A DNA stretch of 8,019 bases from CAZBGR01 sp964491535 (GTDB lineage: Bacteria > Bacillota_I > Bacilli_A > RF39 > UBA660). The notes below the pieces were generated by a model. The model ran no database searches, had not been told where the DNA came from, and worked only from the letters and a program-made list of their open reading frames with translations. This document shows, piece after piece, positions 1 through 5,510 of this stretch (positions are counted from its first letter, which is position 1; each line of letters starts with the position of its first letter). Position numbers and translations under genes: made by a program. The stretch lies in contig CAZBGR010000031.1 of NCBI GenBank assembly GCA_964491535.1, positions 1 to 8,019 of the forward strand, read 5' to 3'.

Positions 1-2492
1 TTTCCACAACAACGTTTATATTTTTTACCACTGCCACAAGGACATAATTCATTACGACCTATTTTCTTAATTTGTTTAGGTTTTTTAATGCCATTACCTT
101 CACTACTATTAGTCCCTTTTATTTTAGCTACTTCTTTAGTTTCTAAGTTTTGTCTTATTTCTGATTTTAACAAATAAATAGATGCTTGTTTTGTGGTTCT
201 TTTTAACATCTCATCAAACATATTAAAACCTTCAACTGTATAAGCTTGTAAGGGATCTTCTTGGGCAAAACTTCTTAAATAAATACCTTCTTTTAAATGC
301 GCCATCGTATTAATATGTTCCATCCAATGCATATCAATAACATTTAAATAAATAGCTTTTTCAAATTGATCAATAATATAACTAGGTAAATCTTTAATCT
401 TAGTTTCATATTCAAGTAAAGCTTTTTGATATATATAATCAACAATACTTTCTACTTCCTGTTTATCAATATCTTTTAAAACTAATTTAGTTCGACGAAG
501 TAAATTTTCATTGGCCGCTTCAATTATTTCTAATTTATCTTCTTTAGTCAATTTAGCTTCAACTACTAAATGACTGTTTACTAACTCTTTTACATAATCT
601 TTAAATAGATTTAAAATATCATTATGAATTGATTCACTATCTAAAACAAAATTTCTTTTTTCATAAATTATTTCTCGTTGACTATTCATAACATCATCAT
701 ATTTTAATAATCCTTTACGCATATCAAAATTATTACCCTCAACTCTCTTTTGGGCTGATTCAACAGAATTACTAAACATTTTACTACGAATAGCTTGCTT
801 ACCATCAAATCCTAATGATTTTAACATCCCCTTAAAACGATCTGAGCCAAAGCGAACCATCAATTCGTCTTCTAAAGAAATAAAGAATTGCGATACTCCA
901 GGATCCCCTTGTCTTCCTGAACGTCCTCTTAATTGATTATCAATTCTTCTAGATTCGTGTCTTTCAGTCCCAATAACACATAAGCCCCCTAATTCCTTAA
1001 CTCCTTCACCTAATTTGATATCAGTTCCTCGACCAGCCATATTAGTAGCAATCGTAACAGCTCCCTTTACACCCGCCTTAATTATTATATCTGCCTCACG
1101 AGCATGATTTTTAGCATTTAATACCTCGTGAGGAATCTTCTTTTTCTTTAACATTTCACTAATTAATTCACTAGTTTCTATAGCGATAGTTCCTACCAAA
1201 ATAGGTTGTTTTAATTGATGTCTTTTTTCAATTTCACTTATAATAGCTTCAAACTTACCTTCCTTAACACTATATAATAAATCGGGTAAATCTTCTCTAA
1301 TGACCGGTTTATTAGAAGGAATAGAAATAACATACATATTATAAATATTTCTAAATTCTTCCTCTTCAGTTTTAGCAGTTCCAGTCATCCCTGATAATTT
1401 AGCATACATTCTAAATAAATTTTGAAAAGTAATAGTCGCTAAAGTTTGGGTTTCTTCTTGGATAGTAACATTTTCTTTAGCTTCAATCGCTTGATGTAAC
1501 CCTTCGCTAAAAGCCCTGCCCGGCATTAAACGACCTGTAAATTTATCAACAATAACTACTTGATCATCTTGAACCACATATTCAATATCTTTTCTCATAA
1601 TATAATTAGCCCGTAAAGCCTGATTAAGATGATGAACTAAAGGAGCATTCTTAATATCATATAAATTATTAATTTGAAAATTACTTTCTGCTTTCTTAGC
1701 TCCAAGATCAGTTAAACTAACACTTTCAATTTTTTCATCCTTAATATAATCTTCGTTTTCTTTTAAACTTTTAACAAATATATCAGCTTTATTATATAAA
1801 TTCATAGATTTCATAAAGCCACCCGAAATAATTAAAGGTGTTCTAGCTTCGTCAATTAAAATAGAGTCAACCTCATCTATAATAACAAAGTTTAAACCCC
1901 GCTGAACTCTATTATCTTTATTAACAACCATATTATCTCTTAAATAATCAAAGCCTAGTTCATTATTAGTAGTATATAAAATATCACATTGATAAGCTTC
2001 TTGTTTTTCTTTAGGCGTTAAACTTCTTAAATTAACTCCCACTGTTAAACCAAGAAAATTATATATTTTACCCATCCATTCAGCATGAAAACTTGCTAAA
2101 TATTCATTAACAGTTACAATATGTACTCCCTTACCCGTTAAAGCATTTAAATAAGCCGGCATAACTGCTACTAAGGTTTTCCCTTCACCCGTTTTCATTT
2201 CTGCTAAATTTCCATAATGAATAGTAATTGCTCCTAATAATTGTACATAAAAGGGTTTTTCGCCAATCATTCTAAAGGAAGCTTCTCTAACTATGGCAAA
2301 AGCTTCAACCAAAAGATCATCTAAAGTTTCTCCTTCAGCTAATCGTTGTTTAAACTCCAAAGTTTTAGCTTGTAATTGTTCATTTGTTAGCTTCTTTGTT
2401 TCTTCATCTAAAGCCTCTATTTTATTAGCAATTACCGTAAATTTTTTTAATTCCCGATATTCATGATCAAATAAATTTCTAAAAAACTTCAT
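1..2492 (-). CDS. secA: SecA, preprotein translocase ATPase (3' end just off the window)
   Basis: SecA is the cytosolic motor that uses ATP to push unfolded preproteins through SecYEG. About 830 codons are readable from ATG 2492 to the edge. I checked the frame at several points: Walker A segment MKTGEGKT from residue 99, DEVD at 206-209, MTGTAKTEEEE from 369, NMAGRGTDIK around 484-493, and the final zinc-binding tail NELCPCGSGKKYKRCCG. All lie in one frame, so no frameshift is evident. The Cys-rich tail is the classical SecA/SEC-C terminus, so the stop should lie only a codon or two outside the window. ATG 2492 has AAGGAG nine bases upstream. An in-frame ATG at 2501 abuts that site and is less likely. 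It follows hpf by 75 bp, a common Firmicute neighbourhood, and may be co-transcribed with it. A strong hairpin touches its ribosome-binding site. Confidence 0.97.
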   Translation of the reverse strand, partial: MKFFRNLFDHEYRELKKFTVIANKIEALDEETKKLTNEQLQAKTLEFKQRLAEGETLDDLLVEAFAIVREASFRMIGEKPFYVQLLGAITIHYGNLAEMKTGEGKTLVAVMPAYLNALTGKGVHIVTVNEYLASFHAEWMGKIYNFLGLTVGVNLRSLTPKEKQEAYQCDILYTTNNELGFDYLRDNMVVNKDNRVQRGLNFVIIDEVDSILIDEARTPLIISGGFMKSMNLYNKADIFVKSLKENEDYIKDEKIESVSLTDLGAKKAESNFQINNLYDIKNAPLVHHLNQALRANYIMRKDIEYVVQDDQVVIVDKFTGRLMPGRAFSEGLHQAIEAKENVTIQEETQTLATITFQNLFRMYAKLSGMTGTAKTEEEEFRNIYNMYVISIPSNKPVIREDLPDLLYSVKEGKFEAIISEIEKRHQLKQPILVGTIAIETSELISEMLKKKKIPHEVLNAKNHAREADIIIKAGVKGAVTIATNMAGRGTDIKLGEGVKELGGLCVIGTERHESRRIDNQLRGRSGRQGDPGVSQFFISLEDELMVRFGSDRFKGMLKSLGFDGKQAIRSKMFSNSVESAQKRVEGNNFDMRKGLLKYDDVMNSQREIIYEKRNFVLDSESIHNDILNLFKDYVKELVNSHLVVEAKLTKEDKLEIIEAANENLLRRTKLVLKDIDKQEVESIVDYIYQKALLEYETKIKDLPSYIIDQFEKAIYLNVIDMHWMEHINTMAHLKEGIYLRSFAQEDPLQAYTVEGFNMFDEMLKRTTKQASIYLLKSEIRQNLETKEVAKIKGTNSSEGNGIKKPKQIKKIGRNELCPCGSGKKYKRCCG

Positions 2493-2507
2493 TTTCCTCA
2501 TCTCCTT

Positions 2508-2536
2508 ATAATTACTTTTATTTTAAAAGTAATTAT
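2508..2536 (-). promoter_or_regulatory. 13-bp perfect hairpin abutting the secA ribosome-binding site
   Basis: ATAATTACTTTTA (2508-2520) is the exact reverse complement of 2524-2536, with a three-base loop. On the minus strand the stem ends at 2508 and the secA AAGGAG starts at 2507. In the secA direction there is no U-tract after the stem, so it is not a normal terminator for hpf. On the plus strand CTTTTT follows, but there is no plus-strand gene to terminate. It may be a 5' stabilising, processing or translation-modulating hairpin. The structure is seen directly; the role is inferred. Confidence 0.5.
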
Positions 2537-2567
2537 CTTTTTATTTGATTCTTATTATTTTTTTTAA

Positions 2568-3098
2568 TTAAACTGTTGTAATAACTCCGTACTGACCATC
2601 TTTTCGTCTATAAAGAACACATACTTTCTTACTATCAATATCTTTATAAATAAAAAAGTCATGATCAAGCATTTCAATTTGTAAAATAGCCTCTTCTTCA
2701 TCCATTGGTTTTAATTCGATTCTTTTGCGTCTAACAATCTTTAACTCTTCCTCTTCAAGCTTATTGTTATAATCAAAATGAAAGTCACTATTTAAGCCCT
2801 TTGCTTTCCTATTTTGAATTTTAGTTTTATTTTTTCTAATTTGACCTTCTAATTTATCTATTACTAAATCAACTGCTGCATATAAATTACTATGAGCCTC
2901 TTCAGCCCGCAAAGTAAAATTAGATGTAAAAATAGTAACCTCAATAATTTGACGATGCCCTTTAATTTTAGCTACTACTCGAGCCTTTATATGACTATCA
3001 TCTTTAAAATACTTATTTAATTTACTTACTTTCTCTTTAATATATTCCTTAATTGATTTAATAACTTTTAACTTGTCTCCATAAATACTAATTTCCAT
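2568..3098 (-). CDS. hpf: Long-form ribosome hibernation promoting factor
   Basis: HPF binds the 30S decoding region and, in its long form, dimerises 70S ribosomes into inactive 100S particles in stationary phase or stress. The 176-residue length is typical of the Firmicute long form. The amino-terminal ribosome-binding domain covers roughly residues 1-105 (MEISIYGDKLKV, then EVTIFTSNFTLRAEEAHSNLYAAVDLVIDKL), followed by a charged linker. The conserved dimerisation domain occupies about 128-176, with ELKPMDEEEAILQIEML, HDFFIYKD, VLYRRKDGQYGVI. ATG 3098 has TGGAGAT seven bases upstream. It lies 44 bp after the CYTH gene and 75 bp before secA on the same strand, so an operon is possible. I see no strong own promoter in the 44-bp gap. 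The family assignment is secure. Confidence 0.96.
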   Translation of the reverse strand: MEISIYGDKLKVIKSIKEYIKEKVSKLNKYFKDDSHIKARVVAKIKGHRQIIEVTIFTSNFTLRAEEAHSNLYAAVDLVIDKLEGQIRKNKTKIQNRKAKGLNSDFHFDYNNKLEEEELKIVRRKRIELKPMDEEEAILQIEMLDHDFFIYKDIDSKKVCVLYRRKDGQYGVITTV

Positions 3099-3122
3099 TT
3101 TTTATCTCCATTCTTTTTTTAT

Positions 3123-3141
3123 ATCGATAAAACCTATCGAT
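3123..3141 (-). promoter_or_regulatory. Short hairpin/palindrome ahead of hpf
   Basis: ATCGATA (3123-3129) pairs with TATCGAT (3135-3141) across a five-base loop, immediately after the CYTH gene stop and about 25 bases before the hpf start. In the transcribed direction it is followed by A-rich sequence, so it is not an intrinsic terminator for the upstream gene. It could be an operator, an mRNA-processing hairpin or chance. Note the similar hairpin placement before secA. Confidence 0.35.
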
Positions 3142-3142
3142 T

Positions 3143-4003
3143 TTATTTTGTTTCCAGCTCAAAATTAAGCATTTGTTCCTGGGTACAATAATCAGCTAAA
3201 CAACTATTTCTAAAAGTAACATCATAGGTAACCTCTTCCTTAAACCATTTAGGAGGAACAAAAGAATGAGCCATTTCTATACTATCAAATTCAACTTCAG
3301 CTACTTTCAAACCCTCTAATTGACGATGATAAACATCTATCGTAGCAGTTAAAAAACCTTCATGAATTAAAATATAATATCTTGTCTTATAAATTAAATT
3401 GGTAATTCGATTATTAAAATATAACTCAAATTGTTCTCTAGATAAAGATTTTAATTGTCTACTTCTTTTAATAGATCCTTCCCCTTTTATTATTAAAAAA
3501 TATTCTTCATCTTCTTTTCTGATGCTCATTTCAGGATCAAATGATAGATAAGTTTGCCTTATTTCCTTTTTATCAATCACCTTTAAATCATCTGGTAACT
3601 GATCAAGCAAATACTTTTTTTCTATTTCAAAAGCTTTAACTCCATCAGTTTTAAGAGCTTTTATAGAATCAGAATCTACAAAAGCAACTCTTAAAGAAGA
3701 ATCAAGTGTTAATCTAAATTCAGTTTTTAAATCATTAATTGTTTTATCTTTACCTAAAAAAAGATAGCTTCTCTTTAAATTATCTTGATGAGTTTTGAAA
3801 AAAGGATAACATTCTTTTAATTGTTTAAAATTATAAGTTTTATTAAGCAAGAAGCTTGATGCTTTATTACTATTTAAAAAAGATACTATAGCCTTCTCAT
3901 AAGATTTTAATTGTTCATAAGAAATAAATCTTTGCTTTGTTTCTTTTTCCATTTCAATTATAGCATTAGCAACTAAAATCTCTAACTTAATAGCTCTCCC
4001 CAT
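3143..4003 (-). CDS. CYTH-domain (triphosphate tunnel metalloenzyme-like) protein
   Basis: The carboxyl-terminal half is a CYTH domain, a family that hydrolyses inorganic triphosphate or related phosphoanhydrides inside a beta-barrel tunnel. With ATG 4003 (286 residues) the ExExK signature EIEKK is at 126-130. It is followed by SIRK (160-163), FLIIKG (169-174), KTRY (206-209), IDVY (222-225), AEVEF (235-239) and EEVTYD (256-261), all in the family order. The basic R-x-E-x-E segment usual after the IKG strand is poorly kept (RSRQLKSLSREQFE), so full activity is uncertain. Residues 1-125 are helical-looking, soluble and unrecognised. The frame is open up to an ATG at 4072, but that start lies on a terminator U-tract, and a promoter sits between it and ATG 4003, which has AGGTGGG upstream. 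Likely cytosolic. Confidence 0.85.
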   Translation of the reverse strand: MGRAIKLEILVANAIIEMEKETKQRFISYEQLKSYEKAIVSFLNSNKASSFLLNKTYNFKQLKECYPFFKTHQDNLKRSYLFLGKDKTINDLKTEFRLTLDSSLRVAFVDSDSIKALKTDGVKAFEIEKKYLLDQLPDDLKVIDKKEIRQTYLSFDPEMSIRKEDEEYFLIIKGEGSIKRSRQLKSLSREQFELYFNNRITNLIYKTRYYILIHEGFLTATIDVYHRQLEGLKVAEVEFDSIEMAHSFVPPKWFKEEVTYDVTFRNSCLADYCTQEQMLNFELETK

Positions 4004-4024
4004 AACAACTTCCCACCTAAATTT

Positions 4025-4054
4025 ATTATAACATGAGGCTAAGATTATCTGCAA
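4025..4054 (-). promoter_or_regulatory. Promoter of the CYTH gene
   Basis: On the minus strand, TTGCAG (4049-4054) is followed after 18 bases by TATAAT (4025-4030), then AGGTGGG and ATG 4003. A perfect -10 this close to the gene supports the internal start at 4003 and implies that the ORF upstream to 4072 is not translated. It may also serve hpf and secA. Confidence 0.65.
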
Positions 4055-4072
4055 CTCATTTTTAAATACCAT

Positions 4073-4096
4073 AAAAAAAACTACCTTTAATAGTTT
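4073..4096 (-). terminator. Second intrinsic terminator after csp
   Basis: Minus-strand AAACTA-(7 nt)-TAGTTT followed by an eight-base T run (4080-4073). The stem is short (6 bp) and weak alone, but it sits right after a stronger copy at 4111-4139 and shares the 13-base string AAAAAAACTACCT (plus strand) with it. It probably acts as a back-up terminator insulating the CYTH-hpf-secA genes. Confidence 0.5.
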
Positions 4097-4110
4097 ACAC
4101 TTTACATACT

Positions 4111-4139
4111 ATAAAAAAACTACCTATACCACGGTAGCT
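4111..4139 (-). terminator. Intrinsic terminator overlapping the csp stop codon
   Basis: On the minus strand CTACC (4137-4133) pairs with GGTAG (4124-4120), extended by a G-U and an A-U pair to 7 bp, with an 8-base loop and a T7 run at 4119-4113. The csp stop codon TAG (4126-4124) lies at the loop/3'-stem junction, so the last codons are part of the terminator. Confidence 0.7.
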
Positions 4140-4339
4140 ATATTAACGCCTACAACATTTATCGCCTGAAGACCTTTATCAGTACGTATTAAATCAAATT
4201 GTACCATTTGTCCCTCAGTAAGAGTTTTAAAGCCATCCTGTTTAATATTACTATAATGAACAAAGATATCTTCACCATCTACATAATCAATAAATCCATA
4301 TCCTTTTTCATTGTTGAACCACTTTACTCTACCGATCAC
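4124..4339 (-). CDS. csp: Cold-shock protein, CspA family
   Basis: A single-domain OB-fold nucleic-acid chaperone that binds single-stranded RNA/DNA and melts mRNA structure. With the GTG start at 4339 it is 71 residues, close to the usual 65-70, and begins MIGRVKWFNNEKGYGF as family members do. RNP1 KGYGFI is at 12-17 and RNP2-like DIFVHY at 24-29. The frame is open to a TTG at 4366, which would add nine residues, but that TTG lies only about 11 bases after the -10 and has no room for a ribosome-binding site. GTG 4339 has GAGGTG six bases upstream. GTG 4348 is a weaker alternative. It has its own promoter and terminator, so it is monocistronic. The family is certain, the start less so. Confidence 0.93.
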   Translation of the reverse strand: MIGRVKWFNNEKGYGFIDYVDGEDIFVHYSNIKQDGFKTLTEGQMVQFDLIRTDKGLQAINVVGVNIATVV

Positions 4340-4377
4340 CTCTTGCACCTCACCTTCTAGTATCAACTTACATTTAT

Positions 4378-4406
4378 AATATACCCCAATCCAAACCCCC
4401 TTTCAA
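4378..4406 (-). promoter_or_regulatory. csp promoter with G-rich spacer
   Basis: Minus-strand TTGAAA (4406-4401), an exact 17-base spacer, and TATATT (4383-4378). The spacer is GGGGGTTTGGATTGGGG, remarkable in AT-rich surroundings. The predicted transcript would start near 4371, giving a leader of about 30 bases before GTG 4339, so no long classical cold-shock leader is present. Confidence 0.65.
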
Positions 4407-4444
4407 CAAAATGTAACTACTAAAATGCGACACATTATATCCCT

Positions 4445-4489
4445 ATTATAAAAAAAAGAACCATTTTTATTATTATCTTTTTTTATAAT
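4445..4489. repeat. AT-rich inverted repeat between csp and agrB
   Basis: Plus-strand 4445-4459 (ATTATAAAAAAAAGA) pairs with 4476-4489 with a single one-base bulge around a 16-base loop. It lies between two divergently oriented genes, about 40 bp behind the csp promoter and 185 bp before agrB. It could be a bend or protein site, or a terminator of unknown transcripts. I can assign no role. Apart from this, the csp promoter and the agrB control region, the 4407-4560 stretch shows nothing recognisable. Confidence 0.35.
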
Positions 4490-4567
4490 ATCAAATGGAA
4501 AGAAAATTAACACCTTAAAGGCATGACAAGCTTAAAAAACATCTTGAAAAGAACTTTTTTAATTAAT

Positions 4568-4649
4568 AGTTAACTAGTTAGTCTTCTTGAAGTCAAAAAC
4601 ATTCATCTTAACTTCACCTTTCTTTTAAAAATATTTAACTAGTTATACT
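4568..4649 (+). promoter_or_regulatory. agrBD control region: two TAACTAGTTA palindromes and weak promoter
   Basis: The 11-mer TTAACTAGTTA occurs at 4570-4580 and again at 4635-4645, 65 bp apart. Its 10-base core is a perfect palindrome. The second copy overlaps a -10 hexamer TATACT (4644-4649). No good -35 is found 17 bases upstream (TCTTTT), which fits an activator-dependent promoter. AGTTA cores like those in known AgrA sites recur: on the plus strand at 4568 and 4576, and on the minus strand at 4609-4613 as GAAGTTAAG, which matches the half-site ACAGTTAAG in seven of nine positions. Binding by the local AgrA is inferred. Confidence 0.5.
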
Positions 4650-4673
4650 GATTTTAGGAAGGATACCTCAGTA

Positions 4674-5285
4674 ATGAAAAAACGGTTTTTAAATCTTTCA
4701 AGAACCTTAATAAAGAAAAGTAATCCTTTACTTGATGATATTAAATTAAAAGAAATAATATACGGTTTGGAAAACCTTTACTTATCTCTTACTAAATTAT
4801 TAATAGTCCTAATTATAGCTTTTATAATTGGTATTATAAAAGAATGTTTGCTTTTTTTATTAAGCTATAACTTTATTAGACTATTTGCTTTTGGAATGCA
4901 CGCTTCAAAAAGCTCCGTTTGTGCCACCATATCATTAATTGTTTTTATTACTTTACCCTTCTTAGCAACCATTATTGAAATACCTTTATTAATAAAAATA
5001 ATTATAGCCTCTTTTTGTTTGATAACTATTATTTTATATGCTCCGGCTGACACTCACAAAAGACCTTTAATCAACAAACAAAAAAGAGCTAATTTTAAAT
5101 ATTTATCAATCACAGTAAGCCTTTTTTATCTTATTATTTCCTTTTTAACCTCATCTATCTTTTTAGCTAACGTTTTATTATTGGCCTTATTAACTGAATC
5201 ACTATTAATTTTACCCCTAACTTATAAATTATTTAAACTACCTTATCAAAACTACTTAACTTATCATTTAAAAACAATTAATTAA
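4674..5285 (+). CDS. agrB: AgrB-type membrane peptidase
   Basis: AgrB is an integral-membrane cysteine protease that cuts the carboxyl tail from AgrD and forms the thiolactone ring of the signal peptide. The 203-residue protein has an amphipathic start, then hydrophobic spans at roughly 37-67, 84-105, 107-122, 145-165 and 167-185. The catalytic pair is visible in RLFAFGMHASKSSVC: His76 and Cys83, preceded by Arg69. The family signature APADTHKRPL is at 123-132. The Gly-Gly usual before the active His is FGM here. ATG 4674 has AGGAAGGA ten bases upstream. agrD follows after 60 bp on the same strand. A weak -35 and palindromes upstream suggest regulated expression. The family is clear. Confidence 0.93.
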   Translation: MKKRFLNLSRTLIKKSNPLLDDIKLKEIIYGLENLYLSLTKLLIVLIIAFIIGIIKECLLFLLSYNFIRLFAFGMHASKSSVCATISLIVFITLPFLATIIEIPLLIKIIIASFCLITIILYAPADTHKRPLINKQKRANFKYLSITVSLFYLIISFLTSSIFLANVLLLALLTESLLILPLTYKLFKLPYQNYLTYHLKTIN

Positions 5286-5345
5286 TTATGGTTTGAATTT
5301 ATTTTAATATATTTAAACAAAATAATTAGAATAAGGAGGGAAAAA

Positions 5346-5459
5346 GTGGGAAAACTTCTAGCTCTATTAGGAGGCTTAATAGCTACGACAGCTAGTATTG
5401 GTTGCTTATGGTTATTTATTGATGAAGCTAAAGCACCAGCTAGTATTATTGAAAAATAA
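5346..5459 (+). CDS. agrD: AgrD-type cyclic autoinducing peptide precursor
   Basis: A 37-residue peptide starting with GTG 5346, with a strong AAGGAGGG five bases upstream. It has the three AgrD parts. An amphipathic, mostly hydrophobic leader covers residues 1-14 (MGKLLALLGGLIAT). The signal region holds the only cysteine, Cys20, in SIGCLWLF. A charged tail (IDEAKAPASIIEK, 25-37) resembles the recognition tails of clostridial AgrD proteins, which typically contain an acidic-Pro-x-Ser pattern. The predicted mature signal is a short tail plus a five-residue thiolactone ring Cys-Leu-Trp-Leu-Phe (20-24). The ring start follows family rules, while the amino-terminal trim site cannot be read from sequence. 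It is directly downstream of agrB and ends just before the shared terminator. It is easy to miss because of its size and GTG start. Confidence 0.88.
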   Translation: MGKLLALLGGLIATTASIGCLWLFIDEAKAPASIIEK

Positions 5460-5464
5460 AATTT

Positions 5465-5510
5465 AATTTAAAAAACATTTCTATAATTAAATAGAAATGT
5501 TTTTTAAATT
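5465..5510. terminator. Bidirectional terminator between agrBD and agrAC
   Basis: AATTTAAAAAACATTTCTAT (5465-5484) is the exact reverse complement of 5491-5510: a 20-bp perfect stem with a six-base loop. It presents T6 on the 3' side in both directions, so it can stop both converging operons. It starts six bases after the agrD stop and contains the agrC stop codon in its loop. Confidence 0.85.

Noticed and set aside
4340..4366. TTG start for csp giving 80 residues
   Set aside because: It is about 11 bases from the -10 with no ribosome-binding site; the nine extra residues are unlike the family.
4445..4489. Inverted repeat as an intrinsic terminator
   Set aside because: No gene on either strand ends into it; the adjacent genes diverge from it. 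Kept only as a repeat.
4523..4573. 16-codon plus-strand ORF upstream of agrB (starts MTSLKN)
   Set aside because: The only purine-rich stretch touches the ATG, the stop lies in the palindrome, and there is no family support. A leader peptide cannot be excluded but is not supported.
4865..5053. 62-codon minus-strand ORF
   Set aside because: It lies entirely inside agrB on the opposite strand, has no recognisable domain or ribosome-binding site, and is a shadow of the AgrB frame.
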